Below, piece by piece: positions 1 to 11,608 of a DNA stretch of 64,000 nt. The stretch is from assembly GCF_905404315.1 (NCBI RefSeq), contig NC_066304.1, positions 682,001-746,000 on the forward strand, in the 5' to 3' direction. A program made the translations under genes and the position numbers. This stretch comes from Leptidea sinapis. Its lineage: Eukaryota > Arthropoda > Insecta > Lepidoptera > Pieridae. Numbering within the stretch: position 1 is the first letter of the stretch; each line of letters starts with the position of its first letter. The notes below the pieces were generated by a model that was not told where the DNA came from, did no database searches, and saw nothing but the letters and a program-made list of their open reading frames with translations.

Positions 1-463
1 ATGAGAACACATCATATTTCCACTTTAATTACAGTTCTAGGTGTAAGATATCTAGATAGCTAGAATGTGTATTGGTTTTATAGCAAGGAAGGCATATAAC
101 TAGTTGTAGTTGAGCCTGGAGATTGCTTACCATAGGTATTTAGAAAAATTTAATTAATAGAAGGTTCAATAGAAGTTTAGTTATAAAATAACGTAACCAA
201 ATTAAAACTAAATTAACTTTAACACTAGTGCTATAATTATTTAGGTCCATAACGAGGTAGGCACTGCCTAATTGCCTATATGATATGCACGCCCCTGCTA
301 GATAGATAGACATAGTAGTAGAAATACTGAATGAATTGCCTTTATATTAGTTGTACAAACTGAGTCAAAACAGAATATAATCTAAAAAAGTAGTTACAAT
401 CAGAGCATTACAGTTAGCAAATAAATTATCATTGTTCATTTGACCTACAATTCTGAACTTTGA
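1..463. other. AT-rich DNA, nothing recognised
   Basis: No open frame with recognisable content, no splice-bounded exon and no terminal repeats are seen. The sequence is AT-rich and probably intergenic or decayed repeat. Confidence 0.5.
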
Positions 464-477
464 TTGACCTACAAATT

Positions 478-676
478 TAGCTGCGGAATGAACTTCCTTC
501 TGCTGTGTTTCCAGGACGATATGACATGGGTACCTTCAAAAAAAGTGCGTACACCTTCCTTAAAGGCTGGCAATGCTCCTGTGATTCCTCTGGTGTTGCA
601 AGATAATGTAAGTGGCTGTGATCACTTAAAATCAGGTGACACGTAAACTCGTTTGACCTCCTTATCCATAAAAAAA
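478..676 (+). mobile_element. LINE 3' end fragment (family C)
   Basis: Decayed 3' end of a non-LTR retrotransposon. The diagnostic stretch encodes a degenerate WNEL..VFP..YDMGTFKK..FLKG-like C terminus, spread over two frames, followed by a short 3' UTR ending in an A run (669-678). The same segment recurs at about 24190-24500 and 41333-41530 (+) and 28140-28300, 46570-46665 and 57170-57325 (-). It is heavily 5'-truncated. It is an R1/jockey-type tail by analogy; the clade is inferred. Confidence 0.7.
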
Positions 677-680
677 AAAT

Positions 681-1771
681 TACGATTTTGAGATTATTAC
701 AGAGCTCAATGTCATATTTTGTGTAAATGTGCTCTGGGTTTAAGCCCTCATAAGACCAGGTGTATGTTAAAAGGTTTTAAAGGTTTACTCATAATGTATT
801 CCTTCACTGAGTATTGAAATAATGAAACAAAATGTGACTTGGGAAAATTGAAAAAGGTGGTAATTTTACTAGCTTCCCAGATGAGAGGCATGGCATTAGC
901 ATTTGTGACACTTTGCACGAATAGAGATAGCAAAATCCTAATGTGAGCATCAGGAAGAAAGAATGATACAAATCACCATTATTGATTCTTTTCTCTATTG
1001 ACTCATTTTAAGATATAATTGTGTACCTTCTGCAGCACAGTTCCCACATCTGAGTGAATTTAAAGTTGTCTTAATGAGATTGATTTCCTTAATATGTTCA
1101 TGTTTGAGAGATGAAATCCGTTGTCTAAAAAACATCAAAAGATATAGGTAATGGACAAAAAATAAAACAAAATTTTCATGGCAATTTTAAGACTTCTTAC
1201 AAAAGAACATAGTAGTAGTTGGTAAATAACTCCATTCAATTATTGCAAACTTTTGAAGAATAAAATGCCTAGTCAAAACATAATGTATAAAATATTACTC
1301 ATTACCTTAAGTTCCTAATTTCTGTTCTAGCTAATGAAATTTGATGCTGATAATATTCGTGCATTTCCATCATATCTTCAGAATAATAGCAAATCTCTAT
1401 AGTGCATAAATTCTCTAATAAAGAATATATTATTTTATTTTCATATTTGAAGACAATATTATAATTCTAAGTACTTAAGTACGGTGTACTAAATACAATA
1501 TATGTTCGAATAGGTGTTGCATATATTCAAGAAAACTATTCTTATGTACTATTATCAAAAATATTTTTATTTATTGTTGTGTTTAGTTCTACTACTTAGC
1601 CGCTACGCACAGAATTTACAAATATTTGAAGTTTGAACTTGAATTTTGAAAGCTATCACAGCCAATCCTAAATAAGCAAAGAATATAAATATTACTCTAT
1701 TACGAGTATTTACGTCCTCTTTGATTCACTCTTTTAATAGCTCTGAGGCTAAGCCAAAATATAAGGCCTAG
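681..1771. other. AT-rich DNA, nothing recognised
   Basis: No gene, repeat family shared with the rest of the window, or terminal structure was recognised between the LINE fragment and the left copia LTR. Short open frames here look like chance. Confidence 0.5.
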
Positions 1772-2208
1772 TGTTATATGAGATAGAGCAGAGTATCAGC
1801 AGTAGACTATGAGCAAATCAGTGCATTCACCATTATTTAATATAAGAAAACAATTTTATAAATTAATTACAACCTTATATAAGCATGACAACGTAATAAC
1901 TAATAACTACTTTGTAGTCATAGTAACCAAAAGTCACTAATTTCTTCTTCTATGAGTAAGACCTCTTTGATACCTAGCCACAGACGGGCCTAGCACGCAT
2001 TCCGAGTAAATTTCCGAGCAGAATTTTTTTTTACGGATTAAAACACGCGTAGTATGTTTCAACTACCACGCACTGCCTTAAAAATTCCGCGCGATTTAAG
2101 TCAGTTTTTCCCAGGGATGAAACGATACCACTCTTTCATCGATACTAGAACTTGATACTAGTATCGAATCAGAGTTTCGATGCCTGTGCTAGATCAGCTG
2201 CTCATTCA
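1772..2208 (-). repeat. copia 3' LTR
   Basis: 437-bp LTR, the 3' LTR in the element's own orientation. It matches 6484-6913 almost base for base. Relative to that copy it carries seven extra bases near 1898 and isolated substitutions. On the minus strand it is preceded by a purine-rich tract containing gtgaggggga, as expected for plus-strand priming. Confidence 0.9.
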
Positions 2209-2269
2209 TATATGATACTCCCCCTCACGATGACCTTCAGGTCTGAGTGACGCCTATCATCTTTAGAAG

Positions 2270-2770
2270 CTTTCACAATCTTGGTTGTGGTAATGCCTTT
2301 GTAAAAAGGTCTGCCTCCATATGCTCTGTGTCCTTGTAACGGATGGTCACTAATTTCTTCTGGACACAATACCGTATAAAATGTTCCTTTATGCTGATAT
2401 GTTTCGATCTCTTACCAGTCATTTGATTGTTTGCTAACATCTGTGCAGCCAAATTATCATTATAGATCGTAACAGTTTGTTAAAAAACTCCAATATCTTC
2501 CAACAGATATTTCAAGTGTAAAGCTTCCTTCGTTGCTTCTGTCATCGGCATATATTCGGCTTCTGCTGTTGACAAAGCCACTGTTCTTTGTTTCTTTGAT
2601 GCATAACTGATAAGGCCACCACCATACTTAAAAATATAACCGGTATATGAACGACGGTCAACGGTACATGCCGCCCAGTCAGCGTCACCATGCCTGTTAG
2701 TGCCATTCCTGATTGTTTATATATGATGGTTACATTCTTCGTTCCTTTTAAATAACGAATCGCCCTTTTT
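2270..2770 (-). pseudogene. copia RNase H domain, frameshifted
   Basis: On the minus strand this reads as the C-terminal part of a copia polyprotein. It includes the motif LSTAEAEYM typical of copia RNase H and a C-terminal ADLFTK-like end. The reading frame changes near 2705 through what looks like a one-base loss. It is cut off from the upstream RT by the 2771-3054 insertion, so no continuous RNase H can be made. Confidence 0.85.
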
Positions 2771-3054
2771 GAAATGAAATGAAATGAAATGAAATGAAAT
2801 GAAATGAAATGAAATGAAATGAAATGATTTATTTGTATGAATCGTGGTAACATAGTTGTTAACAATTAATTGGTGTACAGCACAATTCGCCAATATATCG
2901 GCATACAAATATTTGATTGTCAATATTGGAATATCATATTTAATTTATACTTATACGTTCTTAATACACATTACATAGCTTTAATTCAATGAGATAATAT
3001 AAAATAAACATTAGTTTGTAGGTACCTCTCAAAAATTACATTTGAATACTATTA
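2771..3054. mobile_element. short insertion with (GAAAT)n end inside copia pol
   Basis: About 284 bp interrupts copia coding between the end of the long pol frame and its RNase H continuation. The left end is a run of about eleven GAAAT units (2771-2825). The remaining 230 bp is AT-rich without coding sequence. A short T run at both edges may be the target duplication. A related GAAAT-rich end occurs near 28013-28030. It is probably a SINE or truncated LINE with a microsatellite tail; the family is not recognised. Confidence 0.6.
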
Positions 3055-5841
3055 TTTTGCAGCTTGCCAATGTGTATTATCAAAACATGTATTATATTGG
3101 CTCAAATAACTAACAGCAAACATTATATCTGGTCTTGTGGCTACAGCGAGGTACATAAGAGATCCAATTAACATTTGGTATGGTATATTCTCCATTTCTG
3201 TGAGTCCATTACCCTTCTCCAGTTTCAGACCAGTCTTCATGGGCCTTGACACTGGCTTACATTCAGCCATGTTGAACTTATTTATAAAATTTTCAATATA
3301 ATTCTCCTGTGACAATGTTATTTCTCCCCCTACATGGGTGAATTGTATGCCCAGGCAATGATGGAGTGAGCTCATACCTCGTAACTCAAAAACTTTTTGC
3401 AGTTTTGTTTTGACTTCTCGTAACAACATTTCTGATTTATATGCTAGTAATAAGTCATCCACATAAATGTTTGCAAACAGCTTTTCTCCTCCTTTTTCTA
3501 ATATATACAAGCAAGGATCCGCTGAAGAATTCTTAAATCCGATTTCCAACAATTTCTCATGTAACTTTAAGAAACATTGTCTTCCTGCTTGTTTCAAACC
3601 ATATATGGCTTTGTTTAGTTGACATATCCCATTATTTTTATATCTATGTATATCTAAAAGCATTTCTTTTGCTTTTTTAATCAACTCTATGTCTTTTCCA
3701 TGTGTAATTATGTATTTTAAATATTTATCCAGATTTTTCGGCTTCTTCATATAAATTTGTTCATCTAAATCGCCGTTTAAAAATGCAGTACACACGTCTA
3801 GTTGGGATAACTTAAATTTATTTTCAATTGCATGTGCAATAAGTATTCTAAGAGTACTCATTTTTGCAACAGGTGCAAATGTTTCAGTGTAATCAATTCC
3901 TTCTTTCTGATTAAACCCACGCGCCACAAGTCGTGCTTTTCGTCTATCTATTTCTCCCATTGCATTATATTTATATTTTAAAATCATTTTACTATCAATC
4001 AAATTTTTGCTTTCGTCCCTGTGTACAATTTTCATAGTTTTATTTTTAAGATGAGATTCAATCTCGCTTATTATTGCATCTTCCCATTCATCCATGTTCT
4101 CGTCTATTTCACAGAGGAATGATTGTTCAGCATCCATCTCATAATCTTGATGCCATGCTGGTGGTTTTCTCTGTCTTTTATCAGTAGAACTAGTCGGATC
4201 TATTTCGTCTGTTTCTGTATTTGCGTCAACAAATATTTCATCATTGTTCAATTCCTGGTCAGTTTCATCAATTTCATGTTCTTTCAAATCTTTATTATCT
4301 TCTACATTTTCTTTTTCAGTAGAAAATATAATTTCTATTTCCTTTTTATTAACTACATCTTGTTTTTGTTCTCCTTTGATCTCGTTTTCATAAAACATTT
4401 TGTCCAGTATTTTGACATCTCTGCTAATCATTACCTGGTCTGTTTTTGGGTTGAAAATTCGGTATGCCTTGTGATTTTCCGAATATCCTACAAAAATTCC
4501 AGGTGTCGCTCTGGCTTCAAATTTTCCATTTTTCTTTCCATTTTTATGTACAAACGCCTTAGTTCCGAATATGTGAAAATGTCTTACTGACGGAACTCTC
4601 TTTACCCATTTTTCAAATGGAGTCGCGCTATCAATACTTGTGCAAGGACTACGATTTGCCAAGTAGTTAGCTGTATTAATAGCTTCAGCCCAAAAAACTT
4701 CTTTCATATTGGCGTCTATCAACATACATCTAGCTTTATCAAGCAATGTCCTATTTTTTCTTTCTGCTAAGCCATTCTGTTCTGGCGTGTATGGTGCGGA
4801 AAGTCTCCTTTTGATGCCATTCTCCTTCAAATATTTGTCAAAATTATTGTTAATATATTCTGTCCCATTGTCACTTTGTAAGCATACTATCTTCTTTTTG
4901 GTAAATCTTTCAGTCTCATTTTTGAATTCCTTAAATTTTGATAGAGTTTCATCCTTAGTTTTCATTGTATATACTCTTGTATATCTTGAATAATCATCTG
5001 TAAATGTGATGAAGTATTTGGAACCCCCTTTCGATGGCTGCCTCATGGGACCACATACATCAGTATGCACAATTTCTAATCTTTCATTTGTACGTTGCTC
5101 ATTTTTAGGTGCATTAAACGGTACTTTTGTTGCTTTGCCTTTAGCACAGACTTCACAGTCTTTAACTGTGTCACTTTTATTGAATTCTAAGCCTTCCATA
5201 ATTTTCTTATCAAGTGCTATTCTCATTTGTCCTTCATTTAGATGTGCTAACTTTCTATGCCATTGCTGCATTTTGCTTGCTTCGCAGTAATTAGCTTTCT
5301 CTTCTATGTTTTCTTTAACGTAGTATAAACCGTCTGAATGTCTCTCTGCTTTTAACAGAATTTTATTGTTTCGCATCACGATAGCATTTTTTTGTTTAAA
5401 TAAAACTGTTCCACCTTTGTCTGTTATTTTTCCAACTGACATTAGATTTGTAGTCAGCGATGGTACGTACAAGGCTTCAGTTAGTTTCAGATTTGGTATT
5501 TTATAGGTGTAAAGTTTTGCTGGACCTCGTCCTTCGATTTGTGCAAGACAGTTTTCTGATGCTAACCTTAACGTTTTGTTATCAGCTTTGTCCATATTAA
5601 TGAATCTTTTCAATTCATGACTCATATGTGACGTACATCTGCTGTCAAGACACCATTTCTTAATTTTTTCTTTATTATCAGACGTATTTAGGCATGTTTC
5701 TTCTAAGCAACATAGACTTGCATTATTTTTATTAGCTCGGTCCACTTTTGACCAGCATTCATGAGCTTTGTGTCCTTTATTTTTGCATTTAAAACATTTA
5801 ACAATAAAGTTTTTATTTTTGCCACGTTGTCTACTATACAT
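3052..5841 (-). pseudogene. copia pol (zinc knuckle, integrase, reverse transcriptase)
   Basis: A 929-codon frame from the internal ATG; the true reading continues upstream to the gag break near 5905. In order: CCHC knuckle C-x2-C-x4-H-x4-C at about residues 16-29, a protease-like stretch with LDSRCTSHM (the usual active-site D-S-G/T context altered) at about 66-74, a GAG-pre-integrase His/Cys region at about 190-235, the integrase core with D at HTDVCGPM, D at SDNGTEY and E in the PEQNGLAERKNR segment, then RT with LDVCTAFLNGDL and YVDDLLLAY. It ends prematurely at the inserted element, losing RNase H. Function in copia: processing, cDNA synthesis and integration. Here it is defective. Confidence 0.92.
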
Positions 5842-5902
5842 CGCCTCTTGTTCAGAGTTTTGTTCACTTGTACTAGCTATATTTTTTCTTGCCTCAGCTT
5901 CT

Positions 5903-6448
5903 TCAATTATCTTTATTCTGTATCAAGTTGTCTGGATCTGGTAGATCATCCCTGGATTCTATTGCAATTCTAAAATTTTCAAAAGATTGAGGTAAGCTGT
6001 AAAGCATCATAATACTAAGAAGATCTTTATTAATTGGTATGTCCATATCTGCTAGTTTATCGACGATATCCATAAATTTATTCAAGTGATTGACAATGTT
6101 ATCACCATCTTTCATCTTCTTCAATATCAACTCTTTTAATAGGCTTGCTTTTCTTGGAGGACCTTTGCTATAATATATGCTTTCTAGCGTATCCCAGACA
6201 TCTTTACTTGTTTGACAATTTTTAACTTGTTTTAATTCGCCCGGTGATATTATGAGAAATAGCTCGGCTAATGCTAACTCATCTTTTTCCATATAGTAAT
6301 TCAATGCATCACCTTCTCGCGTTGGTCTCTTAATTTTATTTGAAACATAGCTCCAAAGGCCAAGTTTTAATAGTACGGCTTTTGCATGGATCCCCCATGT
6401 ATCGTAGTTTTCTCTTTTCAATTGTTCTATGTGCACGTGATTACTCAT
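5903..6448 (-). pseudogene. copia gag (UBN2-type), frameshifted at its end
   Basis: A 181-codon frame starting just inside the 5' LTR. It has the copia Gag hallmark near the N terminus (L-x-R-E-N-Y-D-T-W, residues 10-18) and the following AWD-like KDVWDTLESIY segment. The frame stops after 181 codons, but the next frame continues with a helical, Glu-rich linker into the zinc knuckle. A small frame change near 5905 therefore splits what is normally one gag-pol frame in copia. It would encode the capsid-like protein of virus-like particles. Confidence 0.88.
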
Positions 6449-6483
6449 TTTTCTCTTTTATTCCCGTTTCTGGGCCCATTACC

Positions 6484-6913
6484 TGTTATATGAGATAGAA
6501 CAGAGTATCAGCAGTAGACTATGAGCAAATCAGTGCATTCACCATTATCTAATATAAGAAAACAATTTTATAAATTAATTACAACCTTATATAAGCATGA
6601 CAACGTAATAACTGCTTTGTAGTCATAGTAACCAAAAGTCACTAATTTCTTCTTCTATGAGTAAGACCTCTATGATACCTAGCCACAGACGGGCCTAGCA
6701 CGCATTGCGAGTAAATTTCCGAGCAGAATTTTTTTTTACGGATTAAAACACGCGTAGTATGTTTCAACTACCACGCACTGCCTTAAAAATTCCGCGCGAT
6801 TTAAGTCAGTTTGTCCCAGGGATGAAACGATACCACTCTTTCATCGATACTAGAACTTGATACTAGTATCGAATCAGAGTTTCGATGCCTGTGCTAGATC
6901 AGCTGCTCATTCA
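6484..6913 (-). repeat. copia 5' LTR
   Basis: 430-bp LTR, the 5' LTR in the element's own orientation, near-identical to 1772-2208. On the plus strand it is bounded by TG at 6484 and CA at 6912-6913. The primer-binding region abuts it at about 6465-6483. Confidence 0.9.
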
Positions 6914-7369
6914 GGTTCCTTTCAGTATTCTGAAATATTCACTTATGACTTGTGCTCTACCCTGAAACCCAAGATGTATGAGAGTTGGTCAAACATTTAG
7001 CAAGTTTCCAAAACTTTAAAATGTAAATTTTATGGAGAACTCCAACCAGAAATTCCTCTAAAACCTTGGTTCTCAAAATGTAGGATGCATAATAAAACAA
7101 TAATCTCAAGTATGAGAGTTGCCAATATTCGATACTGAGTACTGGCATCGAATTAAAGTATCGATACCGTATGAGTAGTATCGATTCATCCCTAATTTGT
7201 GCTCAGTTCTTAGCCGAGTCGCATGCAAATGTTGTCTAAGAGCCGTAAAAGATCGACCTTCACCGATCTGATAACCAGATGATACGTATTTGTTATCAGC
7301 AGCCTATCAAAAAATGCTCATAGCTATTTTTAATTTTAATCAATTTTCTTTCATCACCTTCACACACAT
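6914..7369. other. AT-rich DNA with copia-LTR-like motif
   Basis: No gene recognised. The stretch 7125-7190 repeats GATACT/ATCGAT words like those of the copia LTR (2137-2190), perhaps a decayed LTR scrap or chance. Confidence 0.4.
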
Positions 7370-8650
7370 TTTTAGGAGTGGAAGTGCCATTTTGGGTCCT
7401 CACGGACACAACCGAATTGGGCTGGAACGCTCGGAGAAATACCACTCCCCCACTCCAAACCGGTGTGAAATAGCGGCTGTGTTTCGTCCGGTGAGTGGGG
7501 TATCCGAAGGCCTACACCCCTCCTCCCAAATACAAATGGCAGCACGGACTAAAAATAGACTACTCCAGGACGGTACCAGGCTATGCAGTCCTGGAGAAAC
7601 CGTCCCTGGCCGTCCACAATTAGGGCCTGTACCTAATAGTGGTTGCCCAGGCTGCCCCGCGTATGCTGGAGAGGGCAAATCTGTACTGACTCGGGGCAAA
7701 CAGAGCAGGAGGCTCAAACCACCCTCCTCCACATTCGCTGTGGACTTTTCAACATCAGGGGGCTTCGCTCAAATTTAAATGTCGTCCACTTTCTCCTGGA
7801 GACGGCGAAGCCGGCCGTGCTCTTTTTAACCGAGACCCAGATATCCTCTCTGATTCATCTTACCTTTCATACCCTGGGTATAATAATTTGGAACACACCT
7901 TTATAAGGTGGGCTGGCGTGTGCGTTTACGTCAGGGAGGATGTCTGTTCTCGACGCCTGAGTTTTCTTGGAGGACAGAACCTATCCATCATATGGCTGCG
8001 TGTAGACTGCGACGACCATCCGCGAATATACGCATGCCTGTATAGGTCCCATAGCAGTAACGCAGAGACTGACCGGCTCATCGAACACATCCAAATGGAC
8101 TATGCCCTTGAATGTTATGGTCTAACTTTTAAAACAAATTTAGATAAATTAGAGTCATTCCAAATTAGGTTCCTAAAACTAGTTGTTGATAAAAAAAAAA
8201 CTAAATTTAAATGTAAAAATAACTATAAAAAACTATTCAAAATATGTAAAATACTGCCGGTAGCCATAAAACATAAATATTTCCTTCTGACTAAACATCA
8301 TGGTACTCGGGAGCATAGTCTATCGCTGGTAAGTCACAACCATAACACTAGGATAATATCCACGGGCGAATATTATGAACCTAGGGTCAGTAATTATTAT
8401 GGTGATTGAACTATTAAAAATCGTCATCACTATTTACTTAACTGCTTGCCCGAGGATATTAGAAACGAACCTAAGAAAATTAAATTTAAAGATATGATAA
8501 AAAAATATCTATTGGAAAGTATTTATTGCTAAAATGTTTATTTCTTGTTACATAATATCCTATAGCTATTATTATAATAAAGTGAGACTGTACGATCCCC
8601 CAGTCAAACCTTTGGAGGCTTTGGAGGACAATGTATATTTATCAAAATGT
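7370..8650 (+). mobile_element. rearranged non-LTR retrotransposon (LINE)
   Basis: The 5' part (about 7380-8095) has a GC-rich leader and, across frames, an AP-endonuclease start (FNIRGLRSN; LFLTETQ; AGVCVYVRED; YACLYRSHSS), the first enzyme domain of LINE ORF2. At about 8096 it jumps directly into the C-terminal tail of a LINE polyprotein (DKLESFQIRFLK to YEPR), followed by a 3' UTR to about 8650. The whole reverse transcriptase is missing, so this is an internally deleted copy or two truncated copies joined. It ends beside a (TA)n tract. Confidence 0.75.
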
Positions 8651-8671
8651 ATAATATATATATATATATAT

Positions 8672-9292
8672 TGTTGCGTAGCAACCCTTCGAAGTATATG
8701 ACGAGAGTTGTCAAACTTCAAGACATTGTTAATTTCAACAGCTCCGTCAGCAATACTCGTAGCTCAGCGGAAAAGTGTTTACTTTAGACGCTGTAGACCC
8801 GGGTTCGATAAACCTACCAGTGAATGGATTTTTTTGGGTTTTGTAAAGTTAAAGGAAATTTCTAGTAAGTTCAGGATCAAATCGAACAGAAAAAAAGGGA
8901 TGGAAAATGTATAAGTAGGATAAAAATAGTTAAAAGAATTTTCTAGTACAATTTAAATTTAAAGATGGAATGGGAGAATCATTTTGAAAATAGAACGGAT
9001 CCGGGGGTATATAAGCCGTACTAAGCGTGGCCTACGGCAGTTCTAGTTCTGACTCGAAAGTGTAAAGAAGAAAAAGAAGAAAAGAAGAAGTAGTGAAAAG
9101 TGGAAGTGTTCCAAGAAGAAGAAGTAGAAGAGACTTAGTGTTCGGTGCGGTGTGACGCGTTGAAGGTACCGCCGCCCACAAGAGGAACAGCGGCAGACCG
9201 GCGAAGTGCAAGTTCAGAAAAAGTGAACGCAAATAAAGACTCGTTCCTACAAGCGGAGTATTATTTCCAATCCCTGACCCACTCCCGTGTCA
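8672..9292 (+). mobile_element. probable solo LTR inserted in a (TA)n tract
   Basis: A 621-bp segment begins TGTTGCG and ends GTGTCA (TG...CA) and is flanked on both sides by (TA)n, giving a compatible ATAT target duplication. Inside are a TATA box (tatataag, 9008-9015), an initiator-like region soon after (about 9040) and a poly(A) signal AATAAA (9232-9237). This is the U3-R-U5 order of an LTR. No internal retroviral-type coding is adjacent. A tRNA-like block lies at about 8753-8816. Confidence 0.6.
8753..8816 (+). other. tRNA-like A/B box block inside the solo LTR
   Basis: The sequence carries tagctcagcgg (A-box-like) and gggttcgataa (B-box-like) at normal tRNA spacing. No convincing cloverleaf with paired acceptor arms is seen, so it is a tRNA-derived remnant or a SINE head rather than a tRNA gene. 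Confidence 0.4.
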
Positions 9293-9644
9293 ATATATAT
9301 ATATATATATATATAGCATAATTCTAATTTGTAACTAATGGTTTGCTGCGTTGGCCCTGTAATATTTGTATTCTTTTTCAACTTTTGGCAGCTGAATTCA
9401 TGAATGCAAAAATATTTTAATAGCATTCAAAGATTTTACTTGTTTTCTTCTTTTATCTTATAAAGTTGATCATATCATAGAGTATCTTCTTGATATTCGA
9501 GAATACTTTTTTCTCATCTGTAAGATCTTTTGCCTATACTCTATAGTCTATACTCAATAATTGCTTTTTTCCGATTACGGCACACGTGCCGACTGCCGAC
9601 AGCTTATTATTTGTCATATTTTTAAACATATTTCTGTTTTGCAG
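9293..9644. other. region upstream of exu, possible promoter
   Basis: (TA)n to 9314, then unannotated AT-rich DNA. If the exon-like piece at 9645 belongs to exu, the exu promoter lies here or just upstream. No TATA or initiator is assigned with confidence. Confidence 0.3.
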
Positions 9645-9690
9645 AACAAGTTGCAACATAAAGCCTGGCTTTGAAGAAAATTAAATCCTT
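9645..9690 (+). other. exu: candidate 5' UTR exon of exu
   Basis: A 46-nt piece bounded by a good acceptor (tttctgttttgcag) and a good donor (gtaagc). It has no ATG in the exu frame. It is the best upstream candidate for a non-coding exon joining to the acceptor at 11608. Proposed from splice signals only. Confidence 0.3.
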
Positions 9691-10003
9691 GTAAGCTTTT
9701 TAAACTACAAACGTAAATGTAAGTTTCTTCCAGTATTATTTTGACACAATGGGGTGGGGCAAAATGTCTTTGATATTTAACGCCACGTGTTCTAAATATT
9801 ACATTTTTGTTATAATGATAAATGGGAATAATAACATGTATGACTAATATAATGTTCCATTTATAAGCTAGTTTGGTGACCTAGTATTTTGCTTATTACA
9901 TGTCGATTTGACTTCATCGATCTTTTGTTATTGCATTTTATGTGATGTTATGTATCTATGGTTAGCGGCATGAATGTTTTCTGTTTTTGTTCTATATATG
10001 CAG

Positions 10004-10035
10004 GCGACGGTCATGATTGAGGCTCACTTGAAGTC
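10004..10035 (+). other. second candidate 5' exon
   Basis: A short piece between acceptor tatatatgcag and donor gtaatc. It contains an ATG that would open a short upstream frame if included in the exu leader. Alternative leader exon or chance. Confidence 0.2.
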
Positions 10036-10039
10036 AGGT

Positions 10040-11608
10040 AATCATCGCACTTCTCAAATCTCAAAAAAATAAATAAAACGATTCTAGCCAAATATATCGA
10101 AATAAATAGCATACGAGTTGTCTGAAAAAATATTGGTGATTTTCGTGTTTCCCATAACCATCCATTCGAATCCAAACGATCTATAGATCTCATATAGCTA
10201 AATGTATTTGTAGGTTTTTTTAATACACAATTAATGGTTTCACATAACATGTATTATGTTAGAATTGTTTTAAGAAACATCACAAAAATCCTTTAAAAAT
10301 AAGTATTTATCAAAAGTATCCTTTGCCAAAAAGACACTTGTCTAAATTATAAAGTTATAAACATAGAAATTCATAAAAAATACCAAGACAAAAAACTTTT
10401 TGGAAGCTTTTCTCAGAGCTGTACGGCACAGCTAAAATCCATATTATTCTATTTAAAAAAAATGTGTAATACTTAAAATTACCCTTTAATAAGTACGGAA
10501 TACACTTAGTATTCCTGATAGTTTTTCATTTGAAAAGTATCCACCAATAGGAAGGAAAATTAAATTAATAATTTGGCATGAACAAAACTGCTGTTCAAAA
10601 ATTTTAAGGGCTCAGATGGTTTGTTTTAGTTTTTCAATTTTGCCACAACTATTTCCTGTCATTAGCAACCTTCTAATTAAAACATAAAAAGTATTTGCAC
10701 TTTACTGCTTCTCAACAGAAAAAAGGGCTGCTGAGGTATTCATCAAGCTGGCATACTACTCTAAAAATCTCCCACACAATATATATTGTGCTCCCATTCC
10801 TTCCACATAAAATACAAACATCCATAGTTCAAGCTTAGTTTGTGACTTGCAATAAATGGTTTATTATTTTTATGCAATGGAGCTGGTGATTACCTTGCAT
10901 ACCTTGCATCAAGTGTACAAGGAATAAGCATGAATAAGTACACAGCTTAAACAGTTGATACAACTTATATGGTAATGGTATCTTGCTGCAGCATGTTACT
11001 ATAGTCCGAGCTTCTAATCCAAACACCTCTAGAAGCTGAACACCCTACTCACAAAATATATTCCTTGAATAGGCTGACCAAGTAGACAAAAAATGATTTT
11101 ATGTAAAAGTGTGACAAAGATTTTTATTTATCATTAAATACCCCCTGACAAAATAAAATATATGAGCTATATGTTTGATATAAGATGACATAAACTCTTG
11201 ACAAGGTTAGGAGTTAATATAACATATATATATATATCATATAAATTGGTAGGTTGACTACCCCTAGAACTTGATCTATTATTTAATATTTGATATTGTT
11301 TTTAATCAAATTATAACATTAGAGTAAAGTGATGTTTTTTTTGTATAAAGAAATGTGTTTTAACAACAGTTCGTTGATGGTGAATAATTCTGAATACTTG
11401 TTCATCCTTGCAGTAAATAGATGTTTAAGAAAGTGGACATTTTCTTGGGTACCCAATTTATTTAAAGCTTGACATACTCCTGATGGATATTTGTTCCAAA
11501 ATTATTAAGATGTTATTTAAATAATGTTTTTTAATTCTTGTAGCTGTCACTGTGGTGTTATAATTATTAAATGAAATGTGTACTCTCTTAATAATTGTAT
11601 AATTTCAG
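10040..11608. other. presumed first intron / leader region of exu
   Basis: AT-rich, with no coding recognised and a (TA) tract at 11226-11237. It ends with the acceptor aatttcag at 11608 that precedes the first coding exon. Confidence 0.4.

Larger units (their letters stand above)
1772..6913 (-). mobile_element. Ty1/copia LTR retrotransposon, nearly full length, damaged
   Basis: Copia-type element transcribed on the minus strand. Order on that strand: 5' LTR (6484-6913), primer-binding region with the copia-like GGGCCCAGAAAC motif just inside the LTR, gag (from 6448), gag zinc knuckle, integrase, reverse transcriptase, RNase H (broken), a purine-rich tract just before 2208, and 3' LTR (1772-2208). 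LTRs start TG and end CA. They differ by about six substitutions and one short deletion, so insertion was recent. No matching target-site duplication is visible (cctag on the left, gttcc on the right). Coding capacity is lost: a frameshift near 5905, an insertion at 2771-3054 within the RT/RNase H region, and another frameshift near 2705. Confidence 0.93.

Noticed and set aside
4123..5290. Plus-strand open frames of 94-155 codons
   Set aside because: They are antisense to copia pol and have the Phe/Ile-rich composition of a shadow frame.
7400..7732. 110-codon minus-strand open frame
   Set aside because: Antisense of the GC-rich LINE 5' region; no independent support.
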